DNA from: Variovorax boronicumulans
GTDB lineage: Bacteria > Pseudomonadota > Gammaproteobacteria > Burkholderiales > Burkholderiaceae_C
Direction: 5' to 3'
Assembly: GCF_019352895.1 (NCBI RefSeq)
Contig: NZ_JAAAFX010000009.1
Span: 514,764 to 578,763 of the forward strand
DNA: 64,000 nucleotides
Numbering within the stretch: position 1 is the first letter of the stretch; each line of letters begins with the position of its first letter. A program made the position numbers and the translations under genes. Positions 1 through 8,032 of the stretch are shown here, piece by piece. The notes under the pieces were generated by a model. It searched no databases, was not told the origin of the DNA, and was given only the letters and a program-made list of their open reading frames with translations.

Positions 1-234
1 CCGCGGATGCTGGTGATGGCCGGCGCCAACGGCATGGGCCGGCCCGTCGTGCTGCCGGTGGACGAAGTCGACGCCATTTACCGCGTCGACGAGACCGCGA
101 TGCAGGCGTTGCCCGACACCTTGTCGCACGCCAGTGTGAAGTGCGCGCGCGGCATGGTGCGCTGCGGGCCGCGCACGGTGGGCGTGCTCGATGCGACGCT
201 GCTGGCCCAGGCCATCGATCGGAGCCTCGCATGA
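1..234 (+). CDS. wspD: CheW-like coupling protein WspD, 3' end only
   Basis: Only the last 77 codons are present; the gene begins before the window. The fragment reads as the C-terminal half of a CheW fold, with the typical stretch GRPVVLPVDEVDAIYRV followed by a helix and a closing strand ending GVLDATLLAQAI. CheW proteins dock a chemoreceptor to the CheA-type kinase at the membrane. The stop codon overlaps the start of the kinase gene (ATGA at 231-234). The following order kinase-hybrid, methylesterase, REC-GGDEF is that of wspE-wspF-wspR, where the CheW gene next to wspE is wspD; the symbol therefore rests on gene order. It could also be called a generic CheW. Confidence 0.8.
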   Translation, partial: PRMLVMAGANGMGRPVVLPVDEVDAIYRVDETAMQALPDTLSHASVKCARGMVRCGPRTVGVLDATLLAQAIDRSLA

Positions 235-2450
235 ACCCCGACCAGATCCGCGACGCCTCGATGCTGGAGCTGTTCCAGATGGAGGCCGAGACCCAGGTCC
301 AGGTGCTCAATGCCGGCCTGCTCGCGCTGGAGCGCGATCCGCGCGCGGCCGCGCACCTCGAGGCCTGCATGCGTGCGGCCCATTCGCTCAAGGGCGCCGG
401 CCGCATCGTCGACCTCGAACCCGCGGTGCGCATCGCCCACGTGATGGAGGACTGCCTGGTGAAGGCGCAGGAGGGCCGGCTGCTGCTGCAACCTGCCGAC
501 ATCGATGCGCTGCTGTTGGGTGCCGACCTGCTGCTGCGCGTGGCCACGCCGGGCGCCGACCTGACGCAGGCCATCGGCGAACTGGAGGCGCGGCTCAGCG
601 GCCAGCATCCTGCGGGCGTGGCGGTGCCACCACCCGCGCCCGTGCCCGTCGCGGTGCAGGTTCCCGCCGCACCCGAAGCGCAGGCGGCCGCGGTGCCCGA
701 CGAGGAGCGTGTGCTGCGCGTGACAGCCGACACGCTCAATCGCCTGCTCGGGCTGTCGAGCGAGACCCTGGTCGAGTCGCACCGGCTCGCCCCATTCAAC
801 GCGTCCATGCTGCGGCTCAAGCGCCAGCAGCGCAGCGCCAGCCAGGCCCTCGAGACGGTGCGCACGCTGCTGGCGGAGCAGCCGGTCGATGCGCGGCTGC
901 AGGCGGCGCTCGACCAGGCGCTGCAGGTCATGGGCGACTGCGAGCGCGGCCTGGGCGAACGCATGGGTGAACTCGACCAGTTCGGCTGGCGCATGAGCCA
1001 CCTGGCCCAGCGCCTCTACGACACCGCGCTGGCCTGCCGCATGCGGCCCTTCGGCGATGGCCTCGGCGTGATGGCGCGTTCGGTGCGCGACCTCGGCCGC
1101 GCGCTCGGCAAGCAGGTGCGACTCGAGATCGAGGGCGCCGCGACGCAGGTTGACCGCGACATTCTCGAGAAGCTCGAAGCGCCGCTGACCCACCTGATGC
1201 GCAATGCGCTGGACCACGGCATCGAAATGCCGCAGGCGCGGCTGGCGGTGGGCAAGCCGGCCGAGGGCGTGGTGCGGCTGCAGGCACGGCACAGCGCCGG
1301 CATGCTGCTGATCGAGATCGGCGACGACGGCAAGGGCATCGACCTGGACCGCCTGCGCGCCGAAATCGTGCGCCGTCGCCTGTCGACCGCCGAGACCGTC
1401 GAGCGGCTCAGCGAATCGGAGCTGCTCGAATTCCTCTTCCTCCCCGGCTTCAGCACCCGCACCGAGGTCACCGAGATCTCGGGCCGCGGCGTGGGACTCG
1501 ACGTGGTGCAGAACATGGTGCGGCAGCTGCGCGGCGCGGTGCGGGTGCACCAGCAGGCGGGGCAGGGCATGCGCTTCGTGCTGGAAATGCCGCTGTCGCT
1601 GTCGGTCATGCGCAGCCTGCTGGTGGAGATCGGCGGCGAGAACTACGCCTTTCCGCTGGCCTACGTCACGCACGCGCTCGAGGCGCCGCGCGCGGGCATC
1701 GAGCAGATCGAAGGGCACCAGCACCTGCGCTTCCTGGACCGGCACATCGGCCTGGTATCGGCGCGCCAGCTCCTGCAATACGACGAGCCCGCCGCCACCA
1801 GCGACACCGTGAGCGTGGTGGTGGTCGGCGAGCATGGCGCCATGTATGGCGTGGCGGTGGACCGCTTCGTCGGCGAGCGCACGCTGGTCGTGCAGCCGCT
1901 CGATCCGCGCCTGGGCAAGCTGCAGGACATCCAGGCGGGCGCGCTGATGGAAGACGGGACGCCGCTGCTGATCCTCGATGTGGAAGATCTGCTGCAGTCG
2001 ATCCGCAAGCTGATCGCAGGCGGCCGGCTCACGCGCGTGGACGCGGGCGGCGCGGTCGCCGACACCTCGCCGCGCAAGCGCGTGCTGGTCGTGGACGACT
2101 CGTTGACGGTGCGCGAACTCGAGCGCAAGCTGCTGGTCAATCGCGGTTACGACGTTGCGGTCGCGGTCGACGGTGTCGACGGCTGGAACGTATTCCGCTC
2201 GGAGCCCTTCGACCTGGTGGTCACCGACGTCGACATGCCGCGCATGGATGGCATCGAGCTCGTGGCCCGCATGAAGCGCGACCCGCGTCTGCAGCACATC
2301 CCGGTGATCGTGGTTTCCTACAAGGACCGCGAAGAAGACCGTCAGCGCGGCCTGGATGCCGGTGCCGACTACTACCTCGCGAAGAGCAGCTTCCATGACG
2401 AGGCACTGCTCGACGCGGTGGAAGACCTGATCGGAAAGGCAAGCGCATGA
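231..2450 (+). CDS. wspE: Hybrid CheA-type histidine kinase/response regulator WspE
   Basis: A 739-residue CheA-REC hybrid. The HPt domain is at the N-terminus, with phospho-accepting His51 in RAAHSLKGAGR. An alanine/proline-rich linker follows (about 125-160), then dimerisation helices, the ATPase domain (N box LMRNALDHG, G1 box DDGKG, G2 box GRGVGLDVV), a CheW-like domain, and a C-terminal receiver starting RVLVVDDSLTVRE with acceptor Asp in VVTDVDMPRMDG and the Lys in YYLAK. The ATG at 231 was chosen over one at 141 because it gives an ATGA overlap with wspD and starts exactly at the HPt. In Wsp systems this kinase phosphorylates WspR and WspF in response to surface contact. It overlaps wspF by four bases, so expression is probably coupled. 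Confidence 0.93.
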   Translation: MNPDQIRDASMLELFQMEAETQVQVLNAGLLALERDPRAAAHLEACMRAAHSLKGAGRIVDLEPAVRIAHVMEDCLVKAQEGRLLLQPADIDALLLGADLLLRVATPGADLTQAIGELEARLSGQHPAGVAVPPPAPVPVAVQVPAAPEAQAAAVPDEERVLRVTADTLNRLLGLSSETLVESHRLAPFNASMLRLKRQQRSASQALETVRTLLAEQPVDARLQAALDQALQVMGDCERGLGERMGELDQFGWRMSHLAQRLYDTALACRMRPFGDGLGVMARSVRDLGRALGKQVRLEIEGAATQVDRDILEKLEAPLTHLMRNALDHGIEMPQARLAVGKPAEGVVRLQARHSAGMLLIEIGDDGKGIDLDRLRAEIVRRRLSTAETVERLSESELLEFLFLPGFSTRTEVTEISGRGVGLDVVQNMVRQLRGAVRVHQQAGQGMRFVLEMPLSLSVMRSLLVEIGGENYAFPLAYVTHALEAPRAGIEQIEGHQHLRFLDRHIGLVSARQLLQYDEPAATSDTVSVVVVGEHGAMYGVAVDRFVGERTLVVQPLDPRLGKLQDIQAGALMEDGTPLLILDVEDLLQSIRKLIAGGRLTRVDAGGAVADTSPRKRVLVVDDSLTVRELERKLLVNRGYDVAVAVDGVDGWNVFRSEPFDLVVTDVDMPRMDGIELVARMKRDPRLQHIPVIVVSYKDREEDRQRGLDAGADYYLAKSSFHDEALLDAVEDLIGKASA

Positions 2451-3490
2451 AGATCGGCATCGTGAACGACATGCCGCTGGCGGTCGAAGCGCTCAAGCGG
2501 GCCATCGCGCTGGACCCGAGCTTCCAGGTGATCTGGGTCGCCCATACCGGCGCCGAAGCCGTCGAGTGCTGCGCCGCGCAGCGACCCGAGGTGGTGCTGA
2601 TGGACCTGCTCATGCCGGTGATGGACGGCGTGGAGGCGACGCGGCGCATCATGGCCGAGACGCCGTGCGCGATCGTCGTCGTCAGCGGCGACGTCGCCGG
2701 CCAGACCGGCCGGGTGTTCGATGCGATGGGCCACGGCGCGCTCGACGTCGTCAGCACGCCGGTGCTGGGGGCGGGCGACATCCGCGAGGCGGCGGCGCCG
2801 CTGCTGCGCAAGATCCGCAACGTGGGCTGGCTCATCGGGCGCTACGACCCGGCGCGCGTGATGCCGGCCCCCGCGGTCGGCCACGGTCCATCCGCACCGG
2901 CCGCGCGGCTGGTCGCGATCGGTGCCTCGGCCGGTGGCCCGGCCGCGCTGGCCGAACTGCTCAAGGCCCTTCCGATCGACTTCCCGGCGGCCATCGTGCT
3001 GGTGCAGCACGTCGACGCGCATTTCGCAGCCGGCATGGCCACCTGGATCGATGCCCAGACCGTGCTGCCCGTGCGGCTGGCGGTGGAGGGCGAAGTGCCG
3101 CGCGCCGGCACCGTGCTGCTCGCCGGCACCGACGACCACCTGCACCTGCGGCCCGATGGCCGCCTGCATTACATGAACGAGCCGGCGGCCGCGCTGTACC
3201 GCCCGTCGATCGACGTGTTCTTCCAGGACCTGGCCAACCACTGGCGCGGCGAAGCCGTCGGCGTGCTGCTGACCGGCATGGGCCGCGACGGCGCGCAGGG
3301 CCTGAAGGCCATGCGCGAGCGCGGCTTCCTGACCATCGCCCAGGACCGCGCCACCAGTGCCGTCTACGGCATGCCGAAGGCGGCCGCCGAGCTCGGCGCG
3401 GCCAGCGAGATCCGCCCGCTGTGCGAGATCGCACCCCGGCTGATGACCTGTTTCCCGACGCTGCGCGCGCCGGTCCCCCGAGGATATTGA
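2447..3490 (+). CDS. wspF: CheB-type methylesterase WspF
   Basis: A 347-residue protein with a receiver domain (acidic pocket D8, acceptor Asp53 in LMDLLMPVMDG), a short linker, and a CheB methylesterase domain from about 153. The expected catalytic triad is visible: Ser161 in IGASAGGPA, His188 in VLVQHVDAHF and Asp281 in TGMGRDGA. The family removes methyl groups from the receptor and resets the Wsp pathway; in Pseudomonas, loss of WspF locks c-di-GMP synthesis on. The gene starts inside the wspE stop (ATGA) and ends one base before wspR. Nothing looks broken. A generic chemotaxis CheB is the alternative, but the adjoining diguanylate cyclase favours WspF. Confidence 0.93.
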   Translation: MKIGIVNDMPLAVEALKRAIALDPSFQVIWVAHTGAEAVECCAAQRPEVVLMDLLMPVMDGVEATRRIMAETPCAIVVVSGDVAGQTGRVFDAMGHGALDVVSTPVLGAGDIREAAAPLLRKIRNVGWLIGRYDPARVMPAPAVGHGPSAPAARLVAIGASAGGPAALAELLKALPIDFPAAIVLVQHVDAHFAAGMATWIDAQTVLPVRLAVEGEVPRAGTVLLAGTDDHLHLRPDGRLHYMNEPAAALYRPSIDVFFQDLANHWRGEAVGVLLTGMGRDGAQGLKAMRERGFLTIAQDRATSAVYGMPKAAAELGAASEIRPLCEIAPRLMTCFPTLRAPVPRGY

Positions 3491-3491
3491 C

Positions 3492-4535
3492 ATGCTTCCG
3501 ATCCCAGATTCCTCCCTCGGCCTGCCCGAACAACGCCCGCATTCCACGATGGTGCTGCTGGTCGACGACCAGTTCATGGTGGCCGAGGCCGTGCGCCGCG
3601 CGCTGGCTGCGGCGCCGGAGATCGCCTTCCACTTCTGCGCCGACCCTGCGCAGGCGCTGGCCATCGCGGTGCAGACCCGTCCGACCGTGATCCTGCAGGA
3701 CCTGGTACTGCCCGGCGTGAACGGCCTGTCGCTGGTCGAGGCCTACCGCGCACACCCGGTCACACGTGACATCCCGATCATCGTGCTGTCGACCAAGGAA
3801 GACGCGGCGGTCAAGAGCGCGGCCTTCAATGCCGGCGCCAACGATTACCTGGTGAAGCTGCCCGACAGCGTCGAGCTGATCGCGCGCATCCGCTACCACT
3901 CGCGTTCGTACCTCGCGCTGATCCAGCGCGACGAGGCCTACCAGGCGCTGCGGCAGAGCCAGCAGCAGCTGCTCGAGTCGAACCTCGAACTGCGCCGCCT
4001 GACCAATTCCGACGGCCTGACCGGGCTGGGCAACCGCCGCTACTTCGACGAGTACCTCGAAGCCGAATGGGACGGCTGCGTGCGCGACGCGCGCCAGATC
4101 AGCGTGCTGATGATCGACGTCGACCATTTCAAGGCCTTCAACGACCAGTACGGCCACGTGCCCGGCGACGAGGCGCTCAAGCGGGTGGCGCGCACCATCC
4201 TGGCCTGTTGCGACGGGTCGTCCGGCTTGGCCGCGCGCTTCGGCGGCGAGGAGTTCTCGCTGGTGCTGCCCGGCCTGCCGCTCGGCGGCAGCCGGCTCAT
4301 CGCCGAGAAGCTGCGCCGCGCGATCGAGGCCCTGCAGATCCCGCATTCGGCCTCGTCCTCCGGCCCCTGGCTCACCGTGAGCGTGGGGGTGAGCGCGACC
4401 GTGCCGCAGGTCCGCGGCATCTCGTCGACGCTGGTGGAGCTGGCCGACCGCGGCCTCTACGAAGCCAAGCGCCTGGGACGCAACCGCGTGGCGGTCGGCG
4501 AGAGCTCCCTGTCCGCGGGGTCTTCCGCGGTTTGA
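3492..4535 (+). CDS. wspR: REC-GGDEF diguanylate cyclase WspR with altered I-site
   Basis: The 347-residue protein makes cyclic di-GMP from two GTP when phosphorylated. The receiver holds acceptor Asp70 (VILQDLVLPGVNG). A coiled stalk (about 140-170, AYQALRQSQQQLLESN) leads into the GGDEF domain, which begins NSDGLTGLGNRR and carries the active site GGEEF at 251-255. Numbering matches the Pseudomonas WspR protein residue for residue, which makes the product-inhibition site easy to find: residues 242-245 read GSSG instead of the RxxD expected there, while Arg198, the secondary contact, is kept. The catalytic half is intact. The gap to wspF is one base. The gene is the last of the operon; no clear intrinsic terminator follows. 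Confidence 0.94.
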   Translation: MLPIPDSSLGLPEQRPHSTMVLLVDDQFMVAEAVRRALAAAPEIAFHFCADPAQALAIAVQTRPTVILQDLVLPGVNGLSLVEAYRAHPVTRDIPIIVLSTKEDAAVKSAAFNAGANDYLVKLPDSVELIARIRYHSRSYLALIQRDEAYQALRQSQQQLLESNLELRRLTNSDGLTGLGNRRYFDEYLEAEWDGCVRDARQISVLMIDVDHFKAFNDQYGHVPGDEALKRVARTILACCDGSSGLAARFGGEEFSLVLPGLPLGGSRLIAEKLRRAIEALQIPHSASSSGPWLTVSVGVSATVPQVRGISSTLVELADRGLYEAKRLGRNRVAVGESSLSAGSSAV

Positions 4536-4559
4536 GCAGGCCTGGCCAGGGGTGAGGGC

Positions 4560-4847
4560 TCAGTCCGGACGGACCTCGAAGTAGGCCTCGTCGGCGCCGC
4601 CCAGGTCGCGGAAGCCGGCCATCTTCGCCTTCTCGTAGGCCTTGGGCCAGGCGCTGGCCAGGGCAATTTCGTCCGCCGACAGCTCGTCGGCGCCCGATTC
4701 CGAGGCGTTCATGTAGGCCTTCAGCACTTGGCCGAGGTCCTCGCCCAGGGCTTTCTCCAGCGCGGCCCGGAAGCGTTTCTCGGCGGTGGCGATGCCCTCG
4801 GGCGGGAGGCCCGGAAATTCCCTGAGCCGGATGGTGGTTTCGATCAT
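4560..4847 (-). CDS. Conserved hypothetical protein, 95 aa, SOS-linked pair
   Basis: Not recognised. The 95-residue acidic protein starts MIETTIRLREFPG and is mainly helical in appearance, with an Ala/Glu/Lys-rich middle (AEKRFRAALEKALG) and an acidic C-terminus. There is no signal peptide or membrane segment. The ATG at 4847 was preferred to longer in-frame starts because the longer version would overlap the upstream gene and has low-complexity Arg/Ala/Gly content typical of a wrong frame. It lies 20 bp downstream of the 69-residue gene, so the two probably form an operon read from the promoter near the LexA box at 5104-5119. Its 3' end faces the end of wspR (25 bp apart). Confidence 0.6.
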   Translation of the reverse strand: MIETTIRLREFPGLPPEGIATAEKRFRAALEKALGEDLGQVLKAYMNASESGADELSADEIALASAWPKAYEKAKMAGFRDLGGADEAYFEVRPD

Positions 4848-4867
4848 GGGGTGTCCTTGGGTTGGAA

Positions 4868-5077
4868 TCAGCGCGCGGTGTCGGCCGCCACGATCTCCAC
4901 CGGCCCCATGCCGGCGTAGACGAGCTGGCCGCTGTCGCGCTCCACGATGCGCACCCGCGCGCCCTGGGTGCTCACCAGGTAGCATTCCGGCGCCAGGTCG
5001 AGCCGGATCTCTTCGGTCACGGTCGGTCCGAGCCAGGACGGCATCCGCAGCAGGGCGAGGTGGGGGCGATCGGTCAT
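4868..5077 (-). CDS. Small hypothetical protein, 69 aa, under a LexA-type box
   Basis: Not recognised. The 69-residue product (MTDRPHLALLRMPSW...) contains a probable beta-rich core (EIRLDLAPECYLVSTQGARVR) and no export signal. ATG 5077 was chosen because the DNA changes there from coding-like GC-rich sequence to an AT-rich promoter stretch; longer in-frame starts would read through the SOS box. The gene begins 27 bp from the perfect CTGT-N8-ACAG element at 5104-5119, and an AT-rich -10-like stretch (CACAAT on the minus strand) lies between. This arrangement implies repression by LexA and induction by DNA damage. First gene of a two-gene unit with the 95-residue protein. Confidence 0.6.
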   Translation of the reverse strand: MTDRPHLALLRMPSWLGPTVTEEIRLDLAPECYLVSTQGARVRIVERDSGQLVYAGMGPVEIVAADTAR

Positions 5078-5103
5078 GCAGTGACAATGAATTGTGAAAT
5101 TAA

Positions 5104-5119
5104 CTGTATGAATATACAG
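5104..5119. promoter_or_regulatory. LexA (SOS) box, perfect CTGT-N8-ACAG
   Basis: The sequence CTGTATGAATATACAG is a perfect dyad ends-wise match to the proteobacterial SOS operator CTGT-N8-ACAG, sitting in the only strongly AT-rich stretch nearby. It lies between divergent starts at 5077 (minus) and 5140 (plus). On the plus side TAGACT at 5128-5133 could be the -10, placing the box over the -35 region; on the minus side it also falls near -35. Control of both directions is plausible. Confidence 0.75.
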
Positions 5120-5139
5120 CTTTTCGCTAGACTCTGGCC

Positions 5140-5332
5140 ATGCATTCCATACCTGAAACCGAATGGGTCGCGGCCTGCGCGCACCGGCTGCAGCGGCACT
5201 GGCGAAGCGTCGATCCCCTGGAGCTCGAGGCCCTGGCCGCCGAGCTCGCGCATGACGAGCCTGCGCGCGATGCTGCCCACGCTGGCGGCGAGCGAGTGGC
5301 TCAAGCCGATCGAGCCAGCCGAGCCGGCCTGA
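5140..5332 (+). pseudogene. Small hypothetical gene with probable frameshift at about 5260
   Basis: Reading from ATG 5140 gives a sensible start (MHSIPETEWVAACAHRL, then VDPLELEALAAEL). After the codons for His-Asp-Glu (5251-5259) the frame degenerates into Arg/Ala-rich sequence, whereas the +1-shifted frame continues sensibly (LRAMLPTLAASEWLKPIEPAEPA) to a TGA at 5330-5332. One extra C, or loss of two bases, near 5260 would explain it. The restored protein would be about 63 residues. No function is recognised. It starts 20 bp after the LexA box. A sequencing or assembly error is an equally good explanation for the frame break. Confidence 0.5.
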
Positions 5333-5380
5333 GGCTGCGTGCCGATGGCGCGCCGGCCGCGCGACCTGTACGCTGTGCGC

Positions 5381-5623
5381 ATGACCGATCGCATGCGCTC
5401 CATCTCCGTGCACGTGGGCGAGCCGCAGGCCGGCGCCTTCTACTGGGTGTTGATGGAGAAGGAGAGCGCGCACTGCAGCACGGTGTTCAACGAACTCGCT
5501 GCGGCGCGCAGGCCCGCGTCGACCTGGATCGCCGCACTGGAGGCCGGTGTCGACGAATTGAAGCGGCTGGCGGGCGATCTGGCCCGCGGACCGCGCGCGG
5601 AAGCCGATGGCCCGGAGGGATGA
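5381..5623 (+). CDS. Hypothetical protein, 80 aa
   Basis: Not recognised. The product begins MTDRMRSISVHVGEPQAG and shows a likely beta hairpin (ISVHVGEPQAGAFYWVLMEK) followed by a helix (TWIAALEAGVDELKRLAGDLA). There is no signal or membrane segment. An alternative ATG at 5339 would add 14 residues rich in Arg/Pro; the shorter start is preferred because residues after it are more protein-like. It follows the frameshifted gene by 48 bp in the same direction and may share its SOS-linked promoter. No terminator is evident after it. Confidence 0.5.
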   Translation: MTDRMRSISVHVGEPQAGAFYWVLMEKESAHCSTVFNELAAARRPASTWIAALEAGVDELKRLAGDLARGPRAEADGPEG

Positions 5624-5874
5624 GCGGCGCACCGTCGGCCGCCACCCGGGGCGCAATGCCTCATGTGCGGCGCGAGGGCGCCGTCGCCGATCCCGGGGCG
5701 ATGCCCGCGCGGCTCAGGCCACGGCGAACTTCTCGTCGCGCCACTTGAACGCGGCCTTGAGCCCGCGCTCGTGTGCGATGCCGAAGAACTCGCGCCGGGC
5801 CTTCGGGGCGGAGGCCGAGCGCGTGGGCACCCTGGCGGCCGAGGCTGATCGAGCCGGTGCTGCAGGTGAGCGTT
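5624..5874. other. Gap with a possible minus-strand coding remnant
   Basis: No convincing gene. On the minus strand a frame ending at TGA 5714-5716 reads protein-like near its end (REFFGIAHERGLKAAF, then KWRDEKFAVA) but has no good start and blends upstream into the 3' end of the COG2345 regulator gene. It may be the tail of a lost gene or chance. Confidence 0.25.
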
Positions 5875-6579
5875 CTATGCGGCGCGGCGCTTCGCCGTCG
5901 GCTCGATCCGGTAGGCGCAGCGCCGCGCGCCCGCCAGGATGTGTTCCACGCGGCTGACGCGCACGCCGGTGCCCAGCACTTCCTCGAAGAGTTGCAGTTC
6001 ACTGCGGCAGAAGCCGGTGCAGGCCTGTGCCGCGGTGCAGATCGGGCAATGGTTCTCGATGAACAGGAAGCCGTCGTCCTCGGGCCGGAACTCGGCCATG
6101 TAGCCCTCGCGGCTGCGGATCTCGGCAAGGCGTTCGAGCCGGGCCTCGAGGCTGCGTGCGCCGCGCATGGCGGCCGTGTAGTCGGCGCGCATGACCTGCT
6201 CGCGCTCGCCGATCAGCTGGTCCATGCCCTGCGGGCCGAACACCTTGATCACGGCGCTGATCATCTGCACCGTCATCTCGGCGTGGGTGTCGGGAAAGCG
6301 CTGGTGGCCTGCGCCGGTGAGCCGCCAGATCTGCGTGGGCCGGCCGCGCCCGCTGGGGCGGCTTTCGGCGTCCACCAGGCCCTCGGCCTCCAGCTTGGCC
6401 ATCTGCTGGCGCACCGCTTCCACTGTGACGCCCAGCACCTTGGCGATGTCGGGAATGCCGAGCGCGCCGCGGGTCTTGAGCGTCGTGAGGATGCGGTCGG
6501 CCGGCTGGTGCGGCGTCCAGGCGGGCTTGGCATCTGGGGCGGACATGGCGAGTTCAATCGTGGAGGACAACAGCGCCAT
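5875..6579 (-). CDS. COG2345-type HTH regulator with cysteine cluster (SufR-like fold)
   Basis: A 234-residue regulator. An N-terminal winged helix is at about 28-85 (ILTTLKTRGALGIPDIAKVL, then TVEAVRQQMAKLEAEGLV and wing RPSGRGRPTQIWRLT). The C-terminal half carries four grouped cysteines (HCPIC, ACTGFC) plus a later one in ARRCAYRI, a pattern like that of SufR-type regulators that hold an Fe-S cluster, so redox or metal sensing is possible. It starts three bases after the efflux outer-membrane gene, as the last gene of the operon; an in-frame ATG at 6546 is an alternative start, losing 11 residues. Likely target: the 28-bp inverted repeat at 12256-12283 ahead of the operon (inference). Confidence 0.8.
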   Translation of the reverse strand: MALLSSTIELAMSAPDAKPAWTPHQPADRILTTLKTRGALGIPDIAKVLGVTVEAVRQQMAKLEAEGLVDAESRPSGRGRPTQIWRLTGAGHQRFPDTHAEMTVQMISAVIKVFGPQGMDQLIGEREQVMRADYTAAMRGARSLEARLERLAEIRSREGYMAEFRPEDDGFLFIENHCPICTAAQACTGFCRSELQLFEEVLGTGVRVSRVEHILAGARRCAYRIEPTAKRRAA

Positions 6580-6581
6580 TG

Positions 6582-8012
6582 TCAGGTGCCTGGACCGCCC
6601 CTTCCATCCGGAGGTGCTTGCCAGCCGCCGCCCAGCGCCTTGTAGAGCGCGACCAGGCTGGTGTACGACGCGGTCTCGGCTTCGGCCACGGCGTCCTGCG
6701 CACGCAGCAGGGTGCGTTGCGCATCGAGCACGCTCAGGTAGGGCGCCGCGCCTTCACGGTAGCGCACCTCGGCCAGTTCGGCGGCGCGGCCGCTGCGCTC
6801 CGAGGCCTCGGCCAGCCGCCGCAGGCGCAGCTGGTTCTGGCCATAGCCGGTGAGCGCGCCTTCGACGTCCTCGAGGGCGCGCAGCACGGTCTGCTCGTAG
6901 AGCGCGCGTTCGCCTTCGGCGCGGGCTTCGGCACCGCGCACGCGGGCCTTGGCCGAGCCCAGCCGCAAGGCGGGCCAGCGCACGCCGGGCGTCACGCTGA
7001 AGGCGCGGCTCGACGAACTGCCGAGGTCGGCACCGCGCAGGGCGACGAAGCCCAGGAAGCCGCCGATGTCGAAGCGCGGGTACAGCTCGGCCGTGGCGGC
7101 GCCCACGTCGGCCGTGCTGGCCGCCAGGCCGCGCTCGGCGCGCAGCACGTCGGGGCGACGGCGCAGCAGGTCGCCCAGGTCGCCGAGGGGCAGGCGCTTG
7201 TCGAGCACGCGCAGCCGTTGCGGCTGCAGCATCGGTTCCAGCTCGGCCGGGCGCAGGCCGGCCAGCACGGCCACGCGGTAGGCAGCCTGGCGGCGCGTGG
7301 TCTCGAGCGCCGGCAGCTGGCTTTCGGTGCTGGCCAGGTTGGCCTGCGCGCTTGCCAGGTCGCCTTCGAGGCCGCGGCCGGTCTGCACCTGCGCCTCGGT
7401 CACGCGCAGGCTGCTGCGCAGGCTGTCGAGCGTGCGGCGGGTCACGGCGATGCGCTGCTCGGCGCCACGCATCTCGTAGTAGTTGCGGGCCAGTTCGGCC
7501 ACGGCCACGATGCGCACCTGTTCGAGGTCGGCCGCCGTGGCCTGCGCGCGTGCCGTGGCCGCTTCGTCGAGCCGCTGCAGGCGACCGAACAGGTCGATCT
7601 CCCAAGACGCATCGAAGCCGGCGCGGCTGCTCTGCGCCAGCGTGCGCGCATCGGCCGGCGTGCCGTTGCCCTGCGCGATGCCGCGGGTCTTGCTGGCGCC
7701 CATCGTGACGGCGGGCAGTCGGTCGAGCTCGGCCTCGGTCTGCGTGGCGCGCGCTTCCCGCAGACGTGCCTGCGCGATGCGGATGTCGTGGTTGCCGGCC
7801 AGGGCGCGCTCGATCAGCGCATCGAGCTGGGCGTCGTCGAGTTGGCGCCACCAGTCGCGCTGCACCGCGTCGTTGGCGAACAGCGATTGCTCGGGCGCGG
7901 AGAGGGTCACCGGTGCTTCGGCCGGCGCGGTGTAGGTCGGCCCGACGGCGCAACCGGCCAGCACCAGCGCACCGAGCGCAAAAGGCGCCGCTTGGGAAAA
8001 GAGTCGGTTCAT
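6582..8012 (-). CDS. RND efflux outer-membrane channel lipoprotein (NodT/OprM type)
   Basis: A 476-residue TolC-superfamily channel. The start has a lipoprotein signal with lipobox LAGC at about residues 17-20 (ALGALVLAGCAVGPTY). Two long OEP repeats follow, seen from helices such as ALAGNHDIRIAQARLREARA and from the second repeat near PAYLSVLDAQRTLLRAQDAV. ATG 8012 was chosen over 8018 because GGGGAG then sits seven bases upstream. It would carry substrates from the periplasmic adaptor across the outer membrane. The gene lies 20 bp after the pump gene and directly before the regulator. Confidence 0.92.
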   Translation of the reverse strand: MNRLFSQAAPFALGALVLAGCAVGPTYTAPAEAPVTLSAPEQSLFANDAVQRDWWRQLDDAQLDALIERALAGNHDIRIAQARLREARATQTEAELDRLPAVTMGASKTRGIAQGNGTPADARTLAQSSRAGFDASWEIDLFGRLQRLDEAATARAQATAADLEQVRIVAVAELARNYYEMRGAEQRIAVTRRTLDSLRSSLRVTEAQVQTGRGLEGDLASAQANLASTESQLPALETTRRQAAYRVAVLAGLRPAELEPMLQPQRLRVLDKRLPLGDLGDLLRRRPDVLRAERGLAASTADVGAATAELYPRFDIGGFLGFVALRGADLGSSSSRAFSVTPGVRWPALRLGSAKARVRGAEARAEGERALYEQTVLRALEDVEGALTGYGQNQLRLRRLAEASERSGRAAELAEVRYREGAAPYLSVLDAQRTLLRAQDAVAEAETASYTSLVALYKALGGGWQAPPDGRGGPGT

Positions 8013-8032
8013 GGTCATGCTCCCCGGGGTCG

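Noticed and set aside
78-2396. Very long minus-strand open frame (772 aa) opposite wspE
   Set aside because: Composition rich in His, Arg, Ala and Gln with no motif, exactly opposite a well-supported CheA gene; a GC-skew shadow.
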